Assembly: GCA_028868335.1 (NCBI GenBank)
Contig: JAGWUU010000075.1
Location: forward strand, 1 to 11,492
Length of the DNA stretch: 11,492 nt
Reading direction: 5' to 3'
Source of the DNA: Sphingomonadales bacterium
GTDB taxonomy: Bacteria > Pseudomonadota > Alphaproteobacteria > Sphingomonadales > Sphingomonadaceae
The notes under the pieces are model-generated. The model worked only from the letters and a program-made list of their open reading frames with translations. It ran no database searches and had not been told where the DNA came from. The position numbers were made by a program, and so were the translations under genes. How positions within the stretch are numbered: the stretch's first letter is position 1; each line of letters opens with the position of its first letter. Positions 1-6,689 of the stretch are shown here, piece by piece.

Positions 1-618
1 GCGCTTGCCCAGCGCCGCCTCGACCGCGACCTTGATCAGGTGGGTGGCCCCCGCGGTCGATTGCCCGGTCCGCGCGCGCGGATCGGCTCCGGCGACGTTG
101 AAATAGCGCAGGGCGCAGAAGTTGATCGGATGGGCCGCGGCGACGTCGGCCAGCATCGTCTCGGTCATCAGCTTGGACATGCCGTAGGGATTGATCGGCG
201 CCTTCTCGCTATCCTCGGTGACGGGCGAGGCCTTGGGAATGCCATAGGTCGCCGCGGTCGAGCTGAAGATGAAGTGCGGCACGCCCGCGGCCACGGCGGC
301 GGCGATCAGCGCACGACTCTTCGCGGTGTTGTTATGGTAGTACTTCAGCGGGTTCTCGACCGATTCGGGCACGATGATCGATCCGGCGAAATGCATCACC
401 GCGCCTATCTGCTGTTCCGCAAAGATCCGGGCGAGCAGGCCCGCATCCTCGATATCGCCTTCATAGAACGGCACGCCTTCGGGCACTGCCCAGCGAAACC
501 CCGTGGTCAGGTTGTCGATCACCGCGACCGGCCATCCGGCATCGGCAAGCGCGAGGACGGCGTGGCTGCCGATATAACCGGCGCCGCCGGTAACGAGGAC
601 GGGAAGCTTGGTGCTCAT
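1..618 (-). CDS. galE: UDP-glucose 4-epimerase, 3' end cut by window edge
   Basis: Extended SDR enzyme that interconverts UDP-glucose and UDP-galactose in the cytoplasm, feeding galactose use and surface polysaccharide synthesis. The 206 visible residues start at an ATG and open with the NAD-binding motif TGGAGYIGSH (residues 10-19), followed by the acidic residue D35 at the end of beta-2. The motif HFAGSIIVPESV (76-87) and the segment YYHNN (93-97) are typical of GalE. The catalytic set is visible: SSTAATYG (119-126) with T121 in the place of the usual active-site serine, and Y145/K149 in YGMSK. RYFNVAGADP lies near residues 180-190. The C-terminal substrate-binding part, about 120-130 residues in typical family members, lies beyond base 1. 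It diverges from the DUF4136 operon across a 138-bp gap. Related NDP-sugar epimerases are possible, but the motif set favours GalE. Confidence 0.9.
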   Translation of the reverse strand, partial: MSTKLPVLVTGGAGYIGSHAVLALADAGWPVAVIDNLTTGFRWAVPEGVPFYEGDIEDAGLLARIFAEQQIGAVMHFAGSIIVPESVENPLKYYHNNTAKSRALIAAAVAAGVPHFIFSSTAATYGIPKASPVTEDSEKAPINPYGMSKLMTETMLADVAAAHPINFCALRYFNVAGADPRARTGQSTAGATHLIKVAVEAALGKR

Positions 619-756
619 CACGGCTGTTTAGCGGGCATTGGCAAAAATCTAAACGGTTAACCCGAAGGACGAATTTGTATTCATCGCCGGGAAAGGTAGC
701 GGGCGGAAGAGGGAAATCGGGGGCAAGAGTTCCATTCGGTCCCGAAAGGCCCAGTC
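619..756. other. Divergent intergenic region between galE and the DUF4136 operon
   Basis: This 138-bp gap must hold promoters for both galE (leftward) and the operon starting at 757 (rightward). It contains a locally AT-rich stretch at about 641-680 and an 8-bp palindrome GGTTAACC at 655-662. I could not find a convincing -35/-10 pair on either strand. A Shine-Dalgarno-like GAAAGG at 744-749 sits 7 nt before the ATG at 757 and supports that start. Confidence 0.4.
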
Positions 757-1482
757 ATGACGATTCGCTTCGCATCCCGCACCGCCGTTGCAGCCCTTGT
801 CCTTTCCCTGTCCGGCGGCGCTCTGCTGGCCCAGTCCGGACCGTGGGGCTCGCCCGGTTGGGATCGGCCCGGTTGGGATCGGCCCGGTTGGGATCACGGT
901 TCCCGCCGGTCGGATCGAATGGGCCACGGCGGGTCCGATTCCGAGGGACGGATCGACGTCGCCCGGTTCCGGGCCGAAGGCGCCGCTGCCGCAGTGCTGG
1001 GCAAGGGGGCGATCGCGGTGGTGCCGATGCCCGAAGGAGCTGGCGGCGCCGACCTGCGCCAGGATGCAACCTTTCAGGCGGCAGTGGAAAGCGAACTGGT
1101 GCACGCGGGTTACACGACCGTACCGTCGGCGGGCGGACAGGTTGCCGAGGTGCGGATCGTCCGCAGCGAGATCAGTCCGGCCGAACCCAAGCGCAAGCCG
1201 CTCAGCGGTGAAATGACCATGGGCGTATCGAACCGGGGCTCGATGATGGGCATGGCCCTGGCCTACGACGCGACCAAGCCGCGTACCGCGCTGATTTCGA
1301 CGCTGCTTGAAGCCCGCATCAAGGATGCCGCGACCGGTATGGTGTTGTGGGAGGGCCGTGCCTCGCTCGCCTCGCGCGAGGGGGATGAGAAGTGGAACGA
1401 CACCGCCGTTGCCACCCGCCTTGCCCACGCCCTGTTCGATGGCTTCCCTGCGCGGACCGGGGAGACAAGCGAGCGGCGCTGA
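757..1482 (+). CDS. Exported DUF4136-like protein with PGWDR repeats
   Basis: A 241-residue protein of unknown function. The N-terminus is a classical signal peptide: basic MTIRFASR, a hydrophobic core at about 10-24, and a probable signal peptidase I site after ALLA (residue 25). There is no lipobox cysteine, so a soluble periplasmic protein is expected. A short Trp/Pro-rich repeat (PGWDR, PGWDR, PGWDH, residues 33-47) and a polar linker follow. The remaining ~170 residues form a DUF4136-like domain that aligns by eye with the protein of the next gene: shared LGKGAIAV (81-88), GGQVAE (126-131) and LWEGRAS (197-203). First gene of a probable three-gene operon with the lipoprotein and M14 peptidase; 61 bp separate it from the second gene. 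DUF4136 proteins are usually envelope lipoproteins without a known activity. The family name is recalled, not searched. Confidence 0.7.
   Translation: MTIRFASRTAVAALVLSLSGGALLAQSGPWGSPGWDRPGWDRPGWDHGSRRSDRMGHGGSDSEGRIDVARFRAEGAAAAVLGKGAIAVVPMPEGAGGADLRQDATFQAAVESELVHAGYTTVPSAGGQVAEVRIVRSEISPAEPKRKPLSGEMTMGVSNRGSMMGMALAYDATKPRTALISTLLEARIKDAATGMVLWEGRASLASREGDEKWNDTAVATRLAHALFDGFPARTGETSERR
853..897 (+). repeat. Three tandem 15-bp units encoding PGWDR/PGWDR/PGWDH
   Basis: The unit cccggttgggatcgg occurs at 853-867 and 868-882 without any difference, and a third time at 883-897 with only the last two bases changed (cac for cgg). Because the unit is 15 bp, copy changes keep the reading frame. 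It lies just after the signal peptide of the DUF4136-like gene. Near-identity at the DNA level points to recent slipped-strand expansion. Confidence 0.9.
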
Positions 1483-1543
1483 GCCCTTGCATGGCCAGGC
1501 AATTGGATTCACACTCCACCGTTCCTGAGAAAGGTCGGCCGCG

Positions 1544-2137
1544 ATGAGGACTTTGCCATTCGTCTCTGCGCTGGCGGTGTTTGCCGGTCTGTCGGGCTGC
1601 GTCGCGCCGGTCGGCCCGGTACAGGTGACGCGCTTTCACGTCCCCGACACTGCCGCATTGGGCAAGGGCGCGATCGCGGTCGAGCCGGGACCGGGAGCCG
1701 ATGGCAAGTCGCTTGAATGGCAGGCCTATCAGGTGGCGGTGCAACGCCAGTTGGCGCTGATCGGTTATACCGAGGCCGCCGCCGGACAAGGCGGCCAAGT
1801 CGCTGAATTGCGCCTGTCGAGGAGTTCCTACCAGCCGGGCCGTTCCGTCAGCCCGGTCAATGTCGGGCTGGGGGGATCGACCGGCAGCTACGGGTCGGGC
1901 GTGGGATTGGGCGTAGGCATCAATCTCTCGCCGCGCCCGGCGCAAATGGTGCAGACCGACCTGAGCATCATGATCAAGCAGCGCGCCACCAACCAGACCT
2001 TGTGGGAAGGCCGCGCCAGCTTCGAGGTCAGCGCCAAGTCGCCGCTTGCCGATACCGCGCTTGCCGCGCCAAAGATGGCGGAGGCTCTTTTCAAGGACTT
2101 CCCCGGACAGTCGGGTCAGACTATCGAGGTCAAATGA
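1544..2137 (+). CDS. DUF4136-like lipoprotein, paralog of the preceding gene
   Basis: A 197-residue probable outer-membrane lipoprotein. The signal peptide ends in the lipobox LSGC, with Cys19 as the lipidation site. The residue after the cysteine is Val, not Asp, so retention in the inner membrane is not indicated by the +2 rule. The domain repeats landmarks of the upstream protein: LGKGAIAV (39-46), GGQVAEL (83-89), LWEGRAS (153-159) and a C-terminal ALF-DFP motif. A glycine-rich stretch (about 108-126) interrupts the middle and is absent from the paralog. The start is supported by GAGAAAGG at 1527-1534, 9 nt before the ATG. Its TGA stop overlaps the ATG of the M14 peptidase gene (ATGA), indicating translational coupling. 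The function is unknown; a role in envelope integrity is only a guess. Confidence 0.75.
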   Translation: MRTLPFVSALAVFAGLSGCVAPVGPVQVTRFHVPDTAALGKGAIAVEPGPGADGKSLEWQAYQVAVQRQLALIGYTEAAAGQGGQVAELRLSRSSYQPGRSVSPVNVGLGGSTGSYGSGVGLGVGINLSPRPAQMVQTDLSIMIKQRATNQTLWEGRASFEVSAKSPLADTALAAPKMAEALFKDFPGQSGQTIEVK

Positions 2138-3276
2138 CCCCATCAGACATCGTGATCGACGCCGCCTTTGACAGCGGCAACATCGAAATCCTCTCCATCT
2201 CCGGCGCGACTGCGCGGCTGGCGATCCGCAAGGATCACCAGTCGGACTTCTACCAGTGGTTCCACTTCCGCGTCGCTGGAGCGGCTGGGCGTGAGCTGGT
2301 CCTGAAGATCACCGGGCTTGGCGGCTCTGCCTATCCCGATGGCTGGCCCGGCTACCGCGCCGCCGTCAGCGAGGATCGCGAGTTCTGGGCCCGAACCAAT
2401 ACAACCTATGACAAGGGCGAGGACGGCGGCACGCTGACGATCCGCCACACGCCGCAAGACGGGCTGGTGTGGTTCGCCTATTTCGCACCCTATTCGATGG
2501 AGCGGCATCACGATCTGGTGAGCCAGGTCGCCGGGGCGGAAGGCGTGGCCTACCAGTGCCTTGGCCGCAGCCTCGACGGGCAGCCGATCGATTGCCTCGA
2601 ACTCGGCGAGGGGGAACGGCAGGTCTGGCTCTATGCCCGCCAGCATCCGGGCGAATCGATGGCCGAATGGTGGATGGAAGGGGCGCTCGATTGCCTGACC
2701 GACCCGGCTGATCCGGCGGGGCGCAGGCTGCGCCAGCTTTGCCGGTTCCACATCGTTCCCAATGCCAATCCCGACGGCTCGCGCCGCGGGCACCTGCGCA
2801 CCAATGCGGCGGGGGTAAACCTCAACCGCGAATGGGAAAGCCCCAGCGCCGACAAGTCGCCCGAGGTGTTGGCGATCCGCAATGCCATGGACGAAACTGG
2901 CGTGCATTTCGCGATGGACGTCCACGGCGACGAGGCGATTCCCGCGGTGTTCCTGGCAGGGTTCGAAGGCATTCCTTCATGGAACGCGGAATTGCAGGGC
3001 GGGTTCGATCGCTACAAAGCGATCCTCGCCCGCCGCACGCCGGATTTCCAGACCCGGCTCGGCTATCCGGTCGCCGGTGCCGGGAAGGCCAACATGACCA
3101 TGTCGACCAATCAGCTTGCCGAACGATTCGGCGCGGTCAGCATGACGCTGGAAATGCCGTTCAAGGACTATGGCGCCCTGCCCTGCCCGCAACAGGGCTG
3201 GTCGCCAGAGCGCAGCGCGCAGCTTGGCCGCGATTGCCTTGGCGCCTTGCTCGAATGGATCGAGGAGCAAGGTTGA
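2134..3276 (+). CDS. M14 zinc carboxypeptidase, cytosolic carboxypeptidase (CCP)-like
   Basis: A 380-residue metallopeptidase with no signal peptide, expected to be cytoplasmic. Residues 1-125 look like the beta-rich N-terminal domain that precedes the catalytic domain in CCP/AGBL-type M14 enzymes. The zinc site is visible: HPGES (H171, E174) and the third ligand H264 in MDVHGDE. Substrate-side motifs NPDGSRRGHLRTNAAGVNLNRE (around 212-233; split here as NPDG at 212-215 and NLNRE at 229-233) and the general base E340 in TLEMPF are all present, so the enzyme should be active. The chosen ATG at 2134 overlaps the upstream TGA; the frame stays open 44 codons further upstream, but those codons lie inside the lipoprotein gene. 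Bacterial CCP homologues have poorly defined substrates; in eukaryotes the family trims C-terminal or side-chain glutamates. Convergent with cdd. Confidence 0.88.
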   Translation: MTPSDIVIDAAFDSGNIEILSISGATARLAIRKDHQSDFYQWFHFRVAGAAGRELVLKITGLGGSAYPDGWPGYRAAVSEDREFWARTNTTYDKGEDGGTLTIRHTPQDGLVWFAYFAPYSMERHHDLVSQVAGAEGVAYQCLGRSLDGQPIDCLELGEGERQVWLYARQHPGESMAEWWMEGALDCLTDPADPAGRRLRQLCRFHIVPNANPDGSRRGHLRTNAAGVNLNREWESPSADKSPEVLAIRNAMDETGVHFAMDVHGDEAIPAVFLAGFEGIPSWNAELQGGFDRYKAILARRTPDFQTRLGYPVAGAGKANMTMSTNQLAERFGAVSMTLEMPFKDYGALPCPQQGWSPERSAQLGRDCLGALLEWIEEQG

Positions 3277-3278
3277 AC

Positions 3279-3298
3279 GCTGCGCGAAAGTGCGCGGC
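3279..3298 (+). terminator. Possible hairpin at the end of the M14 operon
   Basis: GCTGCGCG (3279-3286) can pair with TGCGCGGC (3291-3298) around an AAAG loop, with two G-T wobbles. It begins 2 nt after the stop codon of the M14 gene, within the 43-bp convergent gap before cdd. No T-run follows, so it is at best a weak terminator or an mRNA 3'-end hairpin. Confidence 0.35.
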
Positions 3299-3319
3299 TG
3301 CGTCGGGTGATTGCGAAGG

Positions 3320-3739
3320 TCAGCCCAGGCTGGCCGGGCCGAAGGCATTGGGCAGGAGATCGGACAGCCGGTATTCGTGCGTTTCGGTCGCGCCGACGCA
3401 CCATACCGTCGGATCGGTGCCGCCAAGCTGGGCCAGTTCGTTGAGAACCTGACGGCATCGCCCGCACGGTGCGACCGGATCGCCGGGAACTCCGCGCTTC
3501 CCTCCGGCCACTGCCACCGCGACCAGGCCGCCGCGGACTCCGTCGTTCATGGCTCGCGTGACAGCCGCCGTTTCGGCGCAGAGCGCCAGGCCATAACTCG
3601 CGTTCTCGACATTGGCGCCGATCACCACGCGGCCGTCGGCGAAGGCCAGCGCAGCGCCGACATGGAACTCGCTGTAGGGCGCATAGGCCGCGTTGACAGC
3701 TTCCCGCGCCGCGGCGATCAGGCCGTCACGATCGATCAT
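3320..3739 (-). CDS. cdd: Cytidine deaminase (homotetrameric type)
   Basis: Zinc enzyme of pyrimidine salvage that deaminates cytidine and deoxycytidine to uridine and deoxyuridine in the cytoplasm. The 139 residues match the usual ~130-residue tetrameric form. Key motifs: FHVGAAL (25-31), NVENASYG (43-50), CAET with zinc ligand C54 and catalytic proton shuttle E56, and PCGRC with zinc ligands C92 and C95. The ATG at 3739 is chosen because a GGAG lies 6 nt upstream. An in-frame GTG at 3754, overlapping the GH25 stop as GTGA, is an alternative that would add five residues. Last gene of a minus-strand cluster, 11 nt after the GH25-like gene, so probably co-transcribed and translationally coupled. 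Confidence 0.93.
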   Translation of the reverse strand: MIDRDGLIAAAREAVNAAYAPYSEFHVGAALAFADGRVVIGANVENASYGLALCAETAAVTRAMNDGVRGGLVAVAVAGGKRGVPGDPVAPCGRCRQVLNELAQLGGTDPTVWCVGATETHEYRLSDLLPNAFGPASLG

Positions 3740-3750
3740 CGCCTTCTCCG

Positions 3751-4452
3751 TCACGGTTGCACCACCACCCAGCGTAGCGGCGCTTCGCCAGCCTCGCTCT
3801 CCAGCGAGGAATTGGCGGTCCACAGCATCCACGGACGTCCGGCATAGTCGGGTTCGAAGCGGATGCCCACCAGCCACAGATTGCGGTCGATCCGCGCGGC
3901 GATCTTGTAGCGGTGCTGGAAACGGCGCGTCAGCTTGAGGATCGCCGGCTTGCCGGTGTGAGTCTCGATCTGGTTGAGAAAAGTGGTCAGCTCGCTTTCG
4001 ATCCCGGCATCGCTGACCGGATTGGGGCAATCGTCGCCCAGCATGTCCAGCTCGACCACCGGGGGCAGCATGGCCGCATCGCGCGGAACCACCGTGACGA
4101 AGTTGGCGGCCTGGCGCTCGGCTGGCTGGCAGGGATCGTAGCGATGCAGGGCGCCGACCTGGAGCTTGGCCGCCTTGGCGTCTTCAAGATTCTGCGCAAA
4201 GGTGGCATCGCGGGCAAAGGCGCTGGCCGAGGCGTCGAGATAGGCGAAGTTCGCGCCAATCGCCTTTAGCGCCTTCCAGTCGATCGTGCCGTCCTGCTGC
4301 CCGATCTCCGCGCCCTGGACCGGATAGGCGGCGCGGGACGGCAACCAGTGGTGCAACTGCCACCAGCCCCAGCCGCCCGCGACAAGGGCAATCAGCAGGA
4401 TCACGCCAAGAAAGCGCAGCCGCGTCCTGCTTTTCGACGATTTGCGAGCCAT
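3751..4452 (-). CDS. Membrane-anchored GH25 (lysozyme)-like protein with altered catalytic acids
   Basis: A 233-residue protein with a basic N-terminus and one hydrophobic segment (about 14-36), probably a signal anchor that places the rest in the periplasm. The domain follows the GH25 muramidase layout: GAEIGQQDGTIDW (47-59) where the family has a G-x-D-x-S/H...QG-IDW start, a YLDAS segment (71-75) in place of Y-x-KATEG, F-x-x-N (85-88), GALHRYDP (100-107) for GxYHF, then PPVVELD (130-136) in place of the P-x-x-D-x-E strand. Thus E49, E134 and D136 occupy the positions of the usual Asp, Asp and Glu. Two Cys (C108, C141) could form a disulfide. Family assignment is by eye; it may be an inactive or altered-specificity relative. 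It lies 27 bp after UPF0262 and just before cdd. No clear Shine-Dalgarno sequence. Confidence 0.65.
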   Translation of the reverse strand: MARKSSKSRTRLRFLGVILLIALVAGGWGWWQLHHWLPSRAAYPVQGAEIGQQDGTIDWKALKAIGANFAYLDASASAFARDATFAQNLEDAKAAKLQVGALHRYDPCQPAERQAANFVTVVPRDAAMLPPVVELDMLGDDCPNPVSDAGIESELTTFLNQIETHTGKPAILKLTRRFQHRYKIAARIDRNLWLVGIRFEPDYAGRPWMLWTANSSLESEAGEAPLRWVVVQP

Positions 4453-4479
4453 GGTGGTCTGGATTGCGCCCCGATCAAT

Positions 4480-4962
4480 TCACCCCCTGATATGCAATAC
4501 GCAGATCAGGGTAAACAGCCGCCGGGCGGTGGCGAAGTCAGTCTCGACCTTTCCGTCCAGCCGCTCGAGCAGCATTTCCGCCGCTTCGTTGTGGACGCCG
4601 CGACGGGCCATGTCGATCGTCTCGATCTCGCCCGCGGTGGCGCGGCGGATCGCCTGGTAATAGCTGTCGCAGATCGCGAAGTATTCGCGGATCGGGCGGC
4701 GGAACCGGCCAAGGCCCAGGATCAGCGTTTCCAGCACTGCGCCATCCTCGTTGCTCGCCTCAAGGATCAGGCGGCCATCGTCGACCGACAGGCGCAGGCG
4801 ATAGGGGCCCTGATGACCGGCCTCCCACGCGCGCAGCGGCTTGAAGGTGTTCTCCTCGATCAGGTCGAAAATCGCGATGCGGCGTTCCTGCTCGATGTCG
4901 GCATTGCGCCACAGGATCGTCGCCTCGTCGAGTACAATATCTATGATCCGGGGGGCGGCCAT
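4480..4962 (-). CDS. UPF0262 family protein
   Basis: A 160-residue soluble protein matching the alphaproteobacterial UPF0262 family over its whole length. Landmarks are IIDIVLDEATI near the start, EERxxAIFDLIEEN-like segment (24-38, QERRIAIFDLIEEN), GPYRLRL (52-58), LILGLGRFRRPIREYF (80-95), SYYQAIR (100-106), the block IDMARRGVHNEA (116-127), and the very conserved tail ARRLFTLICVLHIRG (146-160). No signal peptide or membrane segment. The ATG at 4962 gives the usual family length; the frame remains open further upstream but would run into dnaB on the opposite strand. The molecular function is not known. Probably the first gene of the cluster with the GH25-like gene and cdd; divergent from dnaB across 127 bp. 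Confidence 0.9.
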   Translation of the reverse strand: MAAPRIIDIVLDEATILWRNADIEQERRIAIFDLIEENTFKPLRAWEAGHQGPYRLRLSVDDGRLILEASNEDGAVLETLILGLGRFRRPIREYFAICDSYYQAIRRATAGEIETIDMARRGVHNEAAEMLLERLDGKVETDFATARRLFTLICVLHIRG

Positions 4963-5089
4963 GGTGGCGGGGCTTTTCGCAGATGCAATATGCTGCCGCA
5001 AGGGAACAAATCCGTCCCCGCTATCCACAGCCCTGATCGGTCGCAGGCGGCTTGCGCCATGCCCGCCTTGCGCGCATTGAACCCGTCCC
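4963..5089. promoter_or_regulatory. Divergent UPF0262/dnaB intergenic region with a DnaA-box-like site
   Basis: This 127-bp gap should hold the promoters of both dnaB and the UPF0262 cluster. CTATCCACA at 5021-5029 differs from the DnaA box consensus TTATCCACA at only the first base. It lies 60 bp before the dnaB start. No convincing -35/-10 pair and no strong Shine-Dalgarno sequence were found for either gene. A single near-consensus nonamer may be chance. Confidence 0.35.
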
Positions 5090-6598
5090 ATGACCGAAGC
5101 CGCCCTGATCACCCGTCCCGATGAAACCGTCGCCCGCGCGCTGCCCAGCAATGTCGAGGCGGAGGCGGCGTTTCTTGGCGCGGTGTTGATCGACAACAGG
5201 GTGATCGAGGAACTGACCAGCCCGATCCTGCCGCAACACTTCTTCGAGCCGATCCACGCCCGGATCTACGAACGGATCCTGCAACTGCTCGATCGCAAGG
5301 CGGTGGTCACGCCGATTACCCTCAAGCCCTATTTCGAAGCGGATGAGGCACTGAAGGACCTGGGCGGCGCGGCCTATCTCGCGCGGCTGACCGCGGACGG
5401 GCAGGGCTTGCTCGCCCCTCGTGAACTCGCCGGGCAGATCTATGATCTGGCGCTGCTGCGCGAACTGGTTTCGGTGGGGCGCAACCTTGTCAATTCGGCG
5501 CTCGATACCTCGGAAAGCGTCGAGCCGATGGAGCAGGTCGCCCAGGCCGAGGCGGCGCTCTACAAGGTTGCCGAAGGGGCCAGCACCGGCAGCGAGGCGC
5601 AGGGTTTCGCCACGGCGACCCGCACCGCGCTGGGCATGATCGAACTGGCGCTGCTCTCGGGCGGGCACATTTCCGGCACTACGACCGGCCTCACCTCGGT
5701 CAACGAGAAGATCGGCGGCCTCCACGATTCCGACCTTATCATCCTTGCCGGACGTCCGGGCATGGGCAAGACCTCGCTTGCCACCAACATCGCCTTCAAC
5801 GCCGCCGACCGGCTGCGCCGTGATCTTGCCGACGGGATCGAGGCCGACAAGTCGGTTGGCGCGGCGACGGCCTTCTTCAGCCTGGAAATGAGCGCCGACC
5901 AGCTCGCCACCCGTATCCTTGCCGAACAGTCGGGGATCAGCAGCGAAGCGCTGCGCATGGGCAAGATCAGCCGCGACGATTTCCAGCAACTGTCCTACGC
6001 CAGCCAGCGCCTCGCCGAGCTGCCGCTCTACATTGATGATACCCCGGCACTGACCATTGCCGCGCTGCGAACGCGCGCCCGGCGGCTCAAGCGGCGGCAC
6101 GACATCGGGCTGGTGGTGGTCGATTACCTTCAGCTCCTTCAGGGATCGGGCCGGGCGAACGATAACCGCGTCAACGAGATTTCCGAGATCAGCCGCGGGC
6201 TCAAGACGCTGGCCAAGGAACTGGGTGTGCCGGTTATCGCGCTTTCGCAGCTCAGCCGCGCGGTGGAACAGCGCGACGACAAGCGGCCAATGCTGTCGGA
6301 CCTGCGCGAATCGGGCTCGATCGAGCAGGACGCCGACATGGTGTGGTTCGTGTTCCGCGAGGACTACTACGTCGCCGCGCGCGAACCCAAGCGCCCCGAG
6401 GAAGGCGACGACGCCAAGACCCACGAGATGCACGCCGCCTGGGCTGCGGAGATGGAGCGGGTCTATGGCACCGCCGAACTGATCGTCGCCAAGCAGCGCC
6501 ACGGTTCCACCGGCAAGGTGCGGATGCGCTTCGAATCGCGCATCACCCGGTTCAGCGACCTGGCCGACGATGCCTTGGGCGGGCACAACTACGAGTAG
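5090..6598 (+). CDS. dnaB: Replicative DNA helicase DnaB
   Basis: Hexameric 5'-3' helicase that unwinds DNA at the replication fork and recruits primase. The 502 residues show the N-terminal helical collar domain (about 18-125, starting PSNVEAEAAFLGAVL), a linker, and the RecA-like motor (about 185-490). Walker A is GRPGMGKTS (221-229, K227), the catalytic glutamate is E266 in FFSLEMS, Walker B is LVVVDYLQLL (341-350, D345), the sensor Q387 lies in LSQLSR, and KQRHG (468-472) carries the trans-acting basic residues. After FREDYY (422-427) an Ala/Glu-rich insertion of 20 or more residues precedes TAELIVAKQR compared with E. coli. The ATG at 5090 gives a normal N-terminus. The gene appears monocistronic, ending before a C-rich tract and a palindrome. 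An open frame on the opposite strand is a composition shadow. Confidence 0.97.
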   Translation: MTEAALITRPDETVARALPSNVEAEAAFLGAVLIDNRVIEELTSPILPQHFFEPIHARIYERILQLLDRKAVVTPITLKPYFEADEALKDLGGAAYLARLTADGQGLLAPRELAGQIYDLALLRELVSVGRNLVNSALDTSESVEPMEQVAQAEAALYKVAEGASTGSEAQGFATATRTALGMIELALLSGGHISGTTTGLTSVNEKIGGLHDSDLIILAGRPGMGKTSLATNIAFNAADRLRRDLADGIEADKSVGAATAFFSLEMSADQLATRILAEQSGISSEALRMGKISRDDFQQLSYASQRLAELPLYIDDTPALTIAALRTRARRLKRRHDIGLVVVDYLQLLQGSGRANDNRVNEISEISRGLKTLAKELGVPVIALSQLSRAVEQRDDKRPMLSDLRESGSIEQDADMVWFVFREDYYVAAREPKRPEEGDDAKTHEMHAAWAAEMERVYGTAELIVAKQRHGSTGKVRMRFESRITRFSDLADDALGGHNYE

Positions 6599-6612
6599 GC
6601 GTGCGGCCCGAT

Positions 6613-6639
6613 TCCTCCCCGCGTCCTCCCCTCCCCCCC
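6613..6639 (+). other. C-rich, G-poor tract after dnaB (rut-like)
   Basis: Directly after the dnaB stop codon lies about 27 nt of almost pure pyrimidine, mostly C, with only two G residues. C-rich, G-poor unstructured RNA is the kind of sequence Rho loads on. Together with the hairpin that follows, it may end dnaB transcription. Confidence 0.35.
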
Positions 6640-6643
6640 AATT

Positions 6644-6674
6644 CCGTCATCCTGAAACGAGTTCAGAATGACGG
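6644..6674 (+). repeat. REP-like palindrome, possible dnaB terminator
   Basis: CCGTCATCCTGAA (6644-6656) pairs with TTCAGAATGACGG (6662-6674) around the loop ACGAG, giving 12 base pairs with one C-A mismatch. The run TGTTTT follows at 6675-6680, so it could act as an intrinsic terminator for dnaB. The GTCATCCTGAA...TTCAG-ATGAC sequence also resembles a palindrome dispersed between genes in many sphingomonad genomes; that resemblance is from memory. Confidence 0.6.
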
Positions 6675-6689
6675 TGTTTTGGGGCGCCT

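Noticed and set aside
655..662. GGTTAACC palindrome near galE as a CtrA-type site
   Set aside because: A CtrA site needs a second TTAA half about 7 nt away; none is present on either side.
2002..2133. 44-codon N-terminal extension of the M14 peptidase
   Set aside because: It would overlap the end of the lipoprotein gene in another frame, and its sequence is Arg-rich with no family resemblance. The ATGA overlap at 2134 is the natural start.
3740..3754. GTG start for cdd overlapping the GH25 stop
   Set aside because: Possible, but the ATG at 3739 has a GGAG at ideal spacing and gives the usual N-terminus, so it is preferred.
5021..6586. Long minus-strand open frame (about 520 codons) opposite dnaB
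   Set aside because: It lies wholly opposite a gene with every DnaB motif. Its translation is His/Arg/Gly-rich with no recognisable domain, as expected for the antisense frame of a GC-rich gene.
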